DNA of 19,199 bases from Planctomycetota bacterium. Its GTDB lineage: Bacteria; Planctomycetota; PUPC01; DSUN01. The DNA lies in NCBI GenBank assembly GCA_016872875.1, contig VGYW01000119.1, forward strand, positions 1 to 19,199, written 5' to 3'. A program made the position numbers and the translations under genes. Under the pieces are notes generated by a model. The model worked only from the letters and a program-made list of their open reading frames with translations, was not told where the DNA came from and did no database searches. Positions 6,731 through 12,842 of this stretch are shown here, piece after piece. Position 1 is the first letter of the stretch. Each line of letters starts with the position of its first letter.

Positions 6731-7939
6731 ATGGCCGTGGAACTCGCCTACGCGCTCATCACCCCCTACAGCCTGCTGAAGAGCCGCACCGGCGGCATCA
6801 TCAGCCGCCTCCTCTCCGCCAACCTCGAGGTCGAGGCGGCCCGCATGATGGCCCCCAGCGACGAGTTCGTGGACCGCTACAAGGACCTCCTCGCCCGGCA
6901 GGACATACAGTCGCCCGTCAAGGAGACCCTGCTCGACTACTGCGACGCCTACCTGCGCCCCAACAACCGCCTCGGCATCTCCAACCGCACCATGCTCCTG
7001 CTCTTCCGCGGCGAGAACGCCGCCCAGGCCCTCAACAACATCGTCGGCCCCATCAGCCGCGCCCCGCGCGGCGACACCATCCGCGGCACCCACGGCGACT
7101 ACGTGCTCGACCGCGACGGAAGGGTCCACTACTTCGAGCCCGCCTGCCTCATCTGCACCGACCCCAGGGCGATGCCCGACCACCTGCGCCTTCTCGCCGA
7201 CTTCGCCGACCGCGACGGCGGCATCGTCACCCACGCCGTCAAGCTCCCGCCCGACGCCCGGCCCGAGACCACCCTCGTCATCCTCAAGCCCGACAACTTC
7301 CGCCCAGGCTCCGCGCGCCCGGGGAACATCGTGGACATGTTCGCCCGCACCGGGCTCTTCATCGTCGGAGCAAGGGTGCTCCACCTCAGCGTGGCGCAGG
7401 CCGAGGAGTTCTACGGCCCACTCCGCGCGATCTTCACCCAGAAGCTCCGCACCAACGTCGCCCGCCGCGCCGCCGAGAGCCTCCGCAAGGCATTCGACTT
7501 CGACATCCCCGCCGACGCCATCGAGCGGGTCGGCGACATCCTCAAGGTCTACAACGCCGAGCACGAGTTCAACAGCATCGTCGAGTACATGACCGGCCGG
7601 AACCCCGCCAAGCTCTCAAGCCCAGGCGAGCGCCACATGCCCGGCGCCGAAAAATGCCTCGCACTCCTCTACCACGGCGAGAAGGCCATCGAGAAAATCC
7701 GCGACCGACTCGGCACCACCAACCCCCGCGAGGCCAAGGCGGGGTCCGTCCGCTCAGTCTACGGCGACGACCTCATGCGCAACGCCGCCCACGCCTCCGA
7801 CTCCGCCGCCAGCGCCGAGCGCGAGCGCCGCATCATCGGCCTCTGGGAGGACAAGCCCCCCTGCGACGTCAAGCTCATCCTCGGACTCTACCTCGCCTCC
7901 TTGAAGCAAACCCCAGAGCCCGTGCCCGCCCCCACTTGA
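6731..7939 (+). CDS. Double-domain nucleoside diphosphate kinase-like protein
   Basis: This 402-residue protein contains two NDK-like halves. The second (about 179-382) keeps the family signature: TLVILKPD with Lys186, Tyr228 in the Kpn-loop position, TTNPREAKAGSVRSVYGDD, and the active-site context NAAHASDSAASAERE with the phospho-accepting His354. It carries an insert of about 50 residues (about 238-288) in the usual loop region. The first half (about 3-143) starts ALITPYSLLKSRTGGIISRLL, so the catalytic Lys is replaced, but TIRGTHGDY and a His133 (RVHYFEP) remain; it is probably regulatory or structural. NDK normally transfers gamma-phosphate between NTPs and NDPs in the cytosol and is only about 140 residues per subunit. 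The ATG at 6731 has AAGGA 7 bp upstream and lies downstream of its own promoter. The metallo-hydrolase gene follows after a repeat. Confidence 0.85.
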   Translation: MAVELAYALITPYSLLKSRTGGIISRLLSANLEVEAARMMAPSDEFVDRYKDLLARQDIQSPVKETLLDYCDAYLRPNNRLGISNRTMLLLFRGENAAQALNNIVGPISRAPRGDTIRGTHGDYVLDRDGRVHYFEPACLICTDPRAMPDHLRLLADFADRDGGIVTHAVKLPPDARPETTLVILKPDNFRPGSARPGNIVDMFARTGLFIVGARVLHLSVAQAEEFYGPLRAIFTQKLRTNVARRAAESLRKAFDFDIPADAIERVGDILKVYNAEHEFNSIVEYMTGRNPAKLSSPGERHMPGAEKCLALLYHGEKAIEKIRDRLGTTNPREAKAGSVRSVYGDDLMRNAAHASDSAASAERERRIIGLWEDKPPCDVKLILGLYLASLKQTPEPVPAPT

Positions 7940-7950
7940 ACGGCCTCTTC

Positions 7951-8050
7951 TAATCGTCCTCGTCCTCGTCCCTCGTCCTCGTCCTCGATTCCATTCGAGT
8001 GGGGAGAAGAGCCGAGGACGAGGGACGAGGACGAGGGACGAGGACGATTG
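7951..8050. repeat. CTCGTC-rich hairpin element R2
   Basis: The left arm begins TAATCGTCCTCGTCCTCGTC and ends CTCGATTCC. The right arm is built from GAGGACGAGGGACGAGGACG and ends GACGATTGA. It fills nearly the whole spacer between the NDK-like and metallo-hydrolase genes and ends 24 bp before the next ATG. No T-run follows, so it is not a standard terminator. Confidence 0.85.
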
Positions 8051-8074
8051 AGGAAGAAACCAGAAGGACCCCCA

Positions 8075-8746
8075 ATGCGCATCTTCCCCCTCAGCGTCGG
8101 CCCCCTCCAGGCCTGCTGCTACCTCCTCGCCCCAGAGGAGTGGCCCGAGGCCGCCGTGATTGACCCCGGCGGCGACGCCGACCTGATCATCGAACAGCTC
8201 CGCCACCGCAAGCTCACGCCACGCTACATCATCCTCACCCACGGCCACATAGACCACACCGAGGCCCTCGCGGCGCTCAAGCGGGCCTTCCCGGACGCCC
8301 AGGTCTGCGTCCACGAGGCCGACGCCCCAATGCTCCGCGACGCGGGCGCCGCCCTCGCCTCGCTCGTCGGCATCCCCTACGAGCCGTGCGAGCCCGACCG
8401 CCTCCTGGCCGACGGCGACCCCCTCTCCCTCGGCCCCGAAACGCTTCAGATGCTCCACACCCCCGGCCACACGCCCGGCGGCATCTCAATCCTCATCCGC
8501 CTGGCCGGCCGGCCGTCCATCCTCTTCAGCGGCGACACCCTCTTCGCCGGCGGCATCGGCCGCACCGACTTCCCCGGCGGACGCTACCAGCAGCTCATCG
8601 AGAGCATCCGCACCCGCCTCTTCGCCCTCCCCGACGACACCTGCGTCTACCCCGGCCACGGCGAGCCCACCACCATCGGCGAAGAGCGCCGCACCAACCC
8701 CTTCCTCATCTCAATACTGGACCAATCCCGCGCCCCTGACACCTGA
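8075..8746 (+). CDS. Glyoxalase II-like metallo-beta-lactamase fold hydrolase
   Basis: The 223-residue protein has the metal-binding THGHIDH motif (about residues 56-62), a conserved Asp in AVIDPGGD, the downstream metal His in HTPGHTPGG, FSGDTLF with the bridging Asp, GRTDFPGG, and a late YPGHGEPTTIGEE. This pattern matches the YcbL/hydroxyacylglutathione hydrolase branch, which binds two metals and hydrolyses thioesters such as S-lactoylglutathione. GRTDFPGG favours the short YcbL-like type rather than classical GloB. The true substrate cannot be told. No signal peptide is seen, so it is likely cytosolic. The ATG at 8075 has AGAAGGA about 7 bp upstream; the longer frame from 8048 would start inside the R2 hairpin. 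It may be read from the NDK-like gene's promoter. Confidence 0.88.
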   Translation: MRIFPLSVGPLQACCYLLAPEEWPEAAVIDPGGDADLIIEQLRHRKLTPRYIILTHGHIDHTEALAALKRAFPDAQVCVHEADAPMLRDAGAALASLVGIPYEPCEPDRLLADGDPLSLGPETLQMLHTPGHTPGGISILIRLAGRPSILFSGDTLFAGGIGRTDFPGGRYQQLIESIRTRLFALPDDTCVYPGHGEPTTIGEERRTNPFLISILDQSRAPDT

Positions 8747-8985
8747 CACAGTATGGGCGCTTTGGCGAACCGGACCGCCGGCAAGACCGCCCATCCGTCT
8801 GCCCTCGCCCATCCTCGTCCCTGGTTCTCTTGCCCCAACCGACCCTGCATCGGTGGTGGCGTGATCGCATGGGCCTGCTCCGTCTTCCTCACCGTACGCG
8901 GCGTCATTGGCACGGCCCGCGCCGGGACGATGATTGCAGAGCTATGTAGTTCCTGTTGCGGAAAGCCCATCTCACGAGGGTGCCC

Positions 8986-9065
8986 GTTTGGACTGCGGGC
9001 TTTAGCCCGTATCCTCGCGGTCACGCCGCCAATCCAAGATACGGCCTGAAGGCCGCACTCCAAAC
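8986..9065. repeat. REP-like palindrome, TGCGG family copy 2
   Basis: The left arm has GTTTGGACTGCGGGCTTTAG and the right arm ends GGCCGCACTCCAAAC. The loop is longer than in the copies at 2990 and 9936. The outermost bases differ from the other copies (GTTTGGA in place of GTAG), but they remain complementary to each other, so pairing has been kept. Confidence 0.82.
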
Positions 9066-9232
9066 CGGGACTTTCCGGAGACTGTAGCATCGTTACAGAG
9101 TCGGCGCCGGCGACCGCACGCCCAAGTAAGGCTTGGGCGTGGCACCCACGGGGGCTTTGCCCCCGAACCCCCAGGATTTTCCGCCTTGGGGCCGCCGGCA
9201 GCCTCCTGGGATAGTGGCGGAGCTTGCTTCTC

Positions 9233-9355
9233 AAGGCGGCCTGTGGCCGCAACCAAAGGGGATGATTGGATGGGTGGATCAATGGATGATTGTCTGACAC
9301 CCATCCACCCATCCATTCATCCCCGAACGTGCGCGCAAAGCGCGCACATGTGACG
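9233..9355 (-). repeat. ~125-bp dispersed repeat, copy B (inverted)
   Basis: The reverse complement of this stretch matches copy A at 3504-3634 almost base for base over its whole length; copy A has a few extra bases in the GGATG tract. Both share the GCGCGCTTTGCGCGC palindrome, GTGTCAGACAATCATCC and GGTTGCGGCCACAGGCCGCC. Sequence similarity ends sharply at both sides. Confidence 0.82.
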
Positions 9356-9529
9356 GCCGAAGGCTCTAGAGGTGTGCCGGTGGCCGAATGCGGCAAGTCC
9401 CAGGGGGTCTGGGGGACGGGTCCCCCAGAGAGGTGTGGGTGCCGCGCGCCCGTTCGGCGCGCCGACGGTCTCCGGGGCAAGCTCAAGAACTTGGGACGTT
9501 CCCAAAGCTGTTCAGGGCGCACGGCCGCG

Positions 9530-9892
9530 TCAGGCGGTCATTTCCCGGGCGCCGACGCCTTCCCGTCGGCCCGCTTGAAGGTGAGGGAGGAAGAAGGCGG
9601 CGACGCCCGCCGCCACCACCGCCGCGCCGAGCGCCGCGAGGAGCACCCCCTTGCCGCCGCGCCTTGCGGCCGGCATGGCCATCATGGGCGGCCCCATCGG
9701 GCTGCCCGGAGGCGCGAAGAGCTGGGGCAGGGCCTGGCTGGCCGGCAGATAGGTCCGGCCGTCCCCGCACAGCGGCGTGTCGGGCGCTATGGCGCCTCCT
9801 CGGGCCATCGCCGCGAGCTGCTCCGCCGTGAACGGCCCCACCACCTGGCCGTTGACGTACGCATACCACTGCGCGGGATAGGGATACGACAT
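9530..9892 (-). CDS. GYF_2 (DUF4339) domain membrane protein
   Basis: The 120-residue product starts with a GYF_2-type domain (about residues 8-58): QWYAYVNGQVVGPFTAEQLAAM followed by GAIAPDTPLC and a YLPASQ end. Such domains are thought to bind proline-rich peptides or act as small adaptors. A short Pro/Met-rich linker follows, then a basic patch (ARRGGK) and one hydrophobic helix (VLLAALGAAVVAAGVAAFFL, about 83-102), and a short tail. It is probably anchored in the inner membrane with the domain in the cytosol. The start ATG has GAGGAG about 9 bp upstream. It lies downstream of lspA on the same strand but is separated by a REP-like palindrome. Its partner is not evident. Confidence 0.82.
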   Translation of the reverse strand: MSYPYPAQWYAYVNGQVVGPFTAEQLAAMARGGAIAPDTPLCGDGRTYLPASQALPQLFAPPGSPMGPPMMAMPAARRGGKGVLLAALGAAVVAAGVAAFFLPHLQAGRREGVGAREMTA

Positions 9893-9935
9893 GCTCGGTC
9901 TCCTCTTCTCTCAGTTCAGTGCGTGGGCTGAGTTG

Positions 9936-9993
9936 GTAGTGCGGCCTTCAGGCCGTGTCCTCCGGCCCAGGCACGGGCTAAAGCCCGCACTAC
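9936..9993. repeat. REP-like palindrome, TAGTGCGG family copy 3
   Basis: The left arm GTAGTGCGGCCTTCAGGCCG pairs with a right arm ending GGGCTAAAGCCCGCACTAC. Compared with the 2990 copy the two inner hairpins are swapped, so the palindrome core is inverted while the GAACTCCT flank is on the same side. It lies between lspA and the GYF_2 gene. Confidence 0.85.
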
Positions 9994-10049
9994 GAACTCC
10001 TCGCTGAGCGTGTATGGTGGCTGGGTCATGGGCGCATCGCGCCTGTTTG

Positions 10050-10586
10050 TCAACTGGCCTTGCCGCCTTTCTTCTGCCTGGCTTCGGCCCTGAAGATCTC
10101 GATCACCAGGAGCCCTGCGGCCACGCAGATGCAGGAGTCGGCGATGTTGAACGCCGGCCAGTTGATGAGTTCGACGTAGATGAAGTCGCGCACGTAGCCG
10201 AAGGCGAGGCGGTCAACGAGGTTGCCCAGGGCGCCCGCGGCCACGAGGCCGAGCGCGATGGGCAGCAGGCGCTGCTGCGGGGTGGTCCGCCGCAGCATCC
10301 AGGCCACGACGCCGATGGCCGCCAGGGTGAGGCCGACGAACAGGTAGCCCTTGCCCGGCAGCACCCCGAACACCCCGCCCGTGTTCCGCTCCAGTTGGAG
10401 GACCAGCAGGGGGGGCAGTATCGGGTGGCGGAGCCTGCCGTGGGCGTCGGGCGGCAACTGGCTCAGGAAGGCGAAGATGAGGTGTTTAGAGAGGAGGTCC
10501 GCGGCGAGTGCGAGGAGCGCCGGCGCCCAGAAGGCGGGGCGGAGGCTGGCTACTCCTTCGACTCTTCCTCTGCCTTGCGCTGGCAC
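10050..10586 (-). CDS. lspA: Lipoprotein signal peptidase (signal peptidase II)
   Basis: The product is a four-helix membrane protease that cleaves signal peptides from lipidated prolipoproteins. Both catalytic Asp motifs are present: GNLVDRLAFGYVRDFI and FNIADSCICV. Other family features are the N-terminal DLLSKHLIF helix and ERNTGGVFG. The tail is basic (EARQKKGGKAS). The start is uncertain. The first standard start codon in frame is GTG at 10586, inside the end of the DksA-like gene, giving 178 residues. Similarity to LspA begins near LRPAFW, and an AAGGAG sequence ends just before a CTC codon at 10544, which would give 164 residues if a rare start were used. It is the last gene of the minus-strand operon and overlaps the upstream gene by about 37 bp with the GTG start. 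Confidence 0.9.
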   Translation of the reverse strand: MPAQGRGRVEGVASLRPAFWAPALLALAADLLSKHLIFAFLSQLPPDAHGRLRHPILPPLLVLQLERNTGGVFGVLPGKGYLFVGLTLAAIGVVAWMLRRTTPQQRLLPIALGLVAAGALGNLVDRLAFGYVRDFIYVELINWPAFNIADSCICVAAGLLVIEIFRAEARQKKGGKAS

Positions 10587-10921
10587 TCTATGCACAGGCG
10601 TGCCCAGGGGATGACCTTGAGGCGGTTCTTGCTGATCGGGTGGCCCCCCTCCTCGCACGTGCCGTAGCTGCCCTCCTCGATCCGCTGGAGGGCCGCGTCT
10701 ATCTCGCGCAGCGTCTCCTCCGAGTTCTCGATCAGCCCGATCATGAAGTCCTGCTCGAAGTTGTCGCTGCCCAGGTCGGCGAAGTTCGAGATGTCGAGCG
10801 TTGCCGCGTCGTCCTTCGTCTTGCGCAACGCCCCCTCCTCCAGGTGGTTGACGTCCCCCGCCAGAACCATGCGCCGCTCCTGTAGCAGCTTCTTGAAGGC
10901 AACCCGCTCCTGCTTCGTCAT
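10550..10921 (-). CDS. DksA/TraR-type zinc finger protein, one Cys missing
   Basis: This 123-residue protein has the DksA/TraR layout: a coiled-coil N-terminal part (KQERVAFKKLLQERR), a helical region with LREIDAALQRIEEGSYGTC, and a C-terminal zinc-finger region ending RLCIECQ. DksA-type proteins enter the RNA polymerase secondary channel and adjust rRNA and stress transcription. The usual four-Cys site is incomplete: Cys89, Cys110 and Cys113 are present, but the position expected for the second Cys is Gly92, with His94 nearby as a possible substitute. The acidic tip is FADLGSDNFEQD. The start at 10921 (ATG) has GGAG 10 bp upstream; the longer frame from 10972 has no such support. It lies between the Fe-S protein and lspA genes, a pairing with lspA that I believe is common in related bacteria. 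Confidence 0.85.
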   Translation of the reverse strand: MTKQERVAFKKLLQERRMVLAGDVNHLEEGALRKTKDDAATLDISNFADLGSDNFEQDFMIGLIENSEETLREIDAALQRIEEGSYGTCEEGGHPISKNRLKVIPWARLCIECQRKAEEESKE

Positions 10922-10972
10922 CAGTCGTGTTCTCCACCCCGCGAGACCCGCCGGCGGCCGCCCCGCACCCAT

Positions 10973-12772
10973 TCAGGCTTGGTCCGCGGGCGAAACTAGA
11001 CCTATTATTGTACCTGCCGGCTTCGGGCTTGTCAATCGCAAATCTTCTCCGATGAGGGCGAGGGCGCCGGTGGGGCAGGCGGCGGCACACTCGGCGGCGG
11101 CCTTGCGGAGGCCCTCGGCAAGGGGACGGCCGAAGGGGACACTGACCACGACGTCGAAGCCGCGGCCGATGAAGGTGAGGCCGAGCTCTTCCTTCGCCCT
11201 GGCGCACACCTGGATACAGAGTCCGCAGCGGATGCACTTGCCCGGTTCGTAGATGACAGAGGACAGATGACAGCGGGCAGAGGGCAGAGCAGAGACCGAA
11301 CCGTCTGCCGTCTGCCGTCTGCCGTCTGTCGTCTGCCCTCTGTCGTCTGCCCGGTGCTGGGCGAAGGTTCGGCGCTCGCCCTTGAAGCGGCTCGGGCTTG
11401 CGCCGAGCGCGGCGGCCCAGCGGCGCAGGCGGCAGGAGAGCGGCTTGCGGCAGTCGCAGTGGAGGCAGCGGAGCGCTTCGCGGCGGGCCTCGGGGTCGGT
11501 GAGGCCGGCGGCGAGGCCGCCCGAGGGCTCGACGCGGGGGCCAGCGCTGGCTTCGGCGAGGAACGCGGCCATCTCGCCTGCCCGGAGCTTGCCGATGTGG
11601 ACGGAGAAGTCGTGACGCGTGATGCGTGACGCGTGAGAAGAAGCGGAAAGGAAGGAATGGATCGAGGCGGCGGCGGCGTGGCCATCGGCGACGGAGCGGA
11701 CGGCCATCCTCTGGGGGCGTATGGCGCCGCCGGCGGCGAAGACGCCGGGGAGGGGGGTGGCGAGGGTCTCCTTGTCGGCCACGACGCCAGTCTTCGAGAC
11801 GGCAAGGCCCAGGCGCGCTCCGTCGCCCGGCCGGAACTCGCCTGACGCCACCAGGATGGCGTCGAAGTGGCCCTGAAGCTCGGCGATGCTCTCGACCCGC
11901 TTGCCGAGGCGGAGTTGGGCGCCGAGGCGGGTGATGAGGGCTATCTCGGCGTCGAGGGCGGCACGGGGGAGCTTGTCCTCGGGCACGCCGTACTGGAGCA
12001 TGCCGCCGGGCTTCTCGTGGTCGTCGAAGAGCGTGACGGCGTGGCCGTCCTGGCGGAGATACCAGGCGGCGGAGAGGCCGGCGGGTCCGGCGCCGACGAT
12101 GGCCACGCGCTTGCCCGTGTCGGGCTTCCGCGGCGGCGAATAGGGTTGGGACGCCGCAATGTCGAAGTCGCCCACGAGACGCTTCAGCAAGCAGATCGAA
12201 ACCGGATTGCTGATTGCTGATTGCTGATTGCTGATTTCAGACCCTGAACCCTGATGCTGGCTGACTCCGCACTCCGCACTCCGCACTCTGCACTCGCCGA
12301 GGTGGCCGCGGCGGCAGCCTTTCTCGCATGGGGCGGGGCAGATGCGGCCGAGGACGGCGGCCAGGGGGATGTGGTCCTTGACCGTGGCGACGGCCTCGCG
12401 GAGGCGGCCGGCGGCGATCTGGCGGATCATCAGCGGGATGTTCATGTGGGCCGGGCACACCGCCTGGCAGGGGCCGATGCAGTCGCCCAGGTGGTCGCTG
12501 AGGAGGAGTTCCAGGGCCATCTTCCGCGCGTCGCGGACCTCCTCGGTCTCGCTCTCAACCTCCATGCCCTCGGTGGCGATGGTGGCGCAGGAGGGGACGA
12601 GTCCCTGCTTGCCCTTGAGCTTGACGACGCAGACGAAGCAGGAGGTAGAGTGCTCGAGGCCGTCGAGGTGGCAGAGGGTGGGGATTTCGAGGCCGAGCGC
12701 GCGGGCGGCCTCGAGCACGGTGGCGCCGGGGGGGACCTCGACAGGGCGGTTGTCAATGAGAAGCTTGGGCAT
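10973..12772 (-). CDS. 2Fe-2S / GltD-like FAD / 4Fe-4S electron-transfer protein
   Basis: This 599-residue protein starts with a NuoG/HydA-type 2Fe-2S domain (Cys34, Cys45, Cys48, Cys62). A GltD-like Fe-S region follows (CIGPCQAVCPAHMNIP, Cys98/102/106; CPAPCEKGC, Cys135/139/143), then an FAD-binding fold (VAIVGAGPAGLSAAWYL from about 213). GltD proteins normally continue with an NAD(P)-binding subdomain; here ILVASGEFRPG runs almost directly into the final FAD-motif region (TPLPGVFAAGGA), so that subdomain seems absent. The C-terminus has a ferredoxin-like CIRCGLCIQVC (Cys513-523), while the second cluster motif is reduced to ECAAACPTGAL. It probably exchanges electrons with the HydC-HydB fusion encoded upstream. 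Three repeat tracts lie in frame (about residues 150-190, 378-390, 474-507). The ATG lacks a clear ribosome binding site; it follows a GGACCAC repeat. Confidence 0.78.
   Translation of the reverse strand: MPKLLIDNRPVEVPPGATVLEAARALGLEIPTLCHLDGLEHSTSCFVCVVKLKGKQGLVPSCATIATEGMEVESETEEVRDARKMALELLLSDHLGDCIGPCQAVCPAHMNIPLMIRQIAAGRLREAVATVKDHIPLAAVLGRICPAPCEKGCRRGHLGECRVRSAECGVSQHQGSGSEISNQQSAISNPVSICLLKRLVGDFDIAASQPYSPPRKPDTGKRVAIVGAGPAGLSAAWYLRQDGHAVTLFDDHEKPGGMLQYGVPEDKLPRAALDAEIALITRLGAQLRLGKRVESIAELQGHFDAILVASGEFRPGDGARLGLAVSKTGVVADKETLATPLPGVFAAGGAIRPQRMAVRSVADGHAAAASIHSFLSASSHASRITRHDFSVHIGKLRAGEMAAFLAEASAGPRVEPSGGLAAGLTDPEARREALRCLHCDCRKPLSCRLRRWAAALGASPSRFKGERRTFAQHRADDRGQTTDGRRQTADGSVSALPSARCHLSSVIYEPGKCIRCGLCIQVCARAKEELGLTFIGRGFDVVVSVPFGRPLAEGLRKAAAECAAACPTGALALIGEDLRLTSPKPAGTIIGLVSPADQA
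11254..11352. repeat. GTCTGCC-type tandem repeat inside the Fe-S gene
   Basis: Degenerate 7-bp units (GTCTGCC, GTCTGTC, CTCTGCC and on the left side their complements GACAGAG, GGCAGAG) run for about 100 bp, giving a self-complementary tract. In protein it yields QTTDGRRQTADG-like sequence just before the CIRCGLC motif. Confidence 0.8.
11611..11638. repeat. Short GTGACGC tandem inside the Fe-S gene
   Basis: GTGACGC / GTGATGC / GTGACGC / GTGAGA units give a SHASRITRH-like peptide in frame between the FAD region and a later conserved part. It is a third low-complexity insert in the same gene. Confidence 0.65.
12206..12291. repeat. Two adjacent 7-bp tandem repeats inside the Fe-S gene
   Basis: ATTGCTG occurs four times in a row at 12206-12233 and ACTCCGC-type units four times at 12264-12291. 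On the coding strand these read as SNQQSAISN and RVRSAECG-like peptides, placed between the CPAPCEKGC Fe-S motif and the FAD domain. The tracts are made of two different units separated by about 30 bp. Confidence 0.88.
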
Positions 12773-12792
12773 ACTGAAGGCCCGAAGGCTGA

Positions 12793-12825
12793 AGGGACCA
12801 CAGGGACCACAAGGACCACAGGGAC
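12793..12825. repeat. 9-bp GGACCACAG tandem between two operon genes
   Basis: Three to four copies of AGGGACCAC/AAGGACCAC fill much of the 70-bp spacer between the HydC-HydB fusion gene and the Fe-S/FAD gene. An inverted GAAGGCCCGAAGGC segment separates it from the downstream ATG. It leaves no standard Shine-Dalgarno sequence before that ATG. Confidence 0.8.
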
Positions 12826-12842
12826 TCAGAACGCCGGACTCA

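Larger units (their letters stand above)
8747..9529. other. Gene-free repeat mosaic between convergent genes
   Basis: Frames here are short, lack ribosome binding sites and cross repeats. In order it holds a GCGCTTTGGCGAA motif (8747-8773), a half of the ATTGCAGAG palindrome (about 8933-8946), a REP-like palindrome (8986-9065), short hairpins such as GGGGGCTTTGCCCCC (9149-9163), repeat copy B (9233-9355) and a GGGGGTCTGGGGGACGGG fold-back near 9403-9428. It separates two convergent genes, so hairpins here could act as bidirectional transcription stops. Confidence 0.6.

Noticed and set aside
8753..9049. 98-residue plus-strand frame after the metallo-hydrolase
   Set aside because: No ribosome binding site, and it crosses a repeat motif and a REP-like palindrome.
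10587..11237. N-terminal extension of lspA to 395 residues
   Set aside because: It is antisense-free but lies in the same strand as two other genes in different frames; its sequence is low-complexity and not LspA-like.
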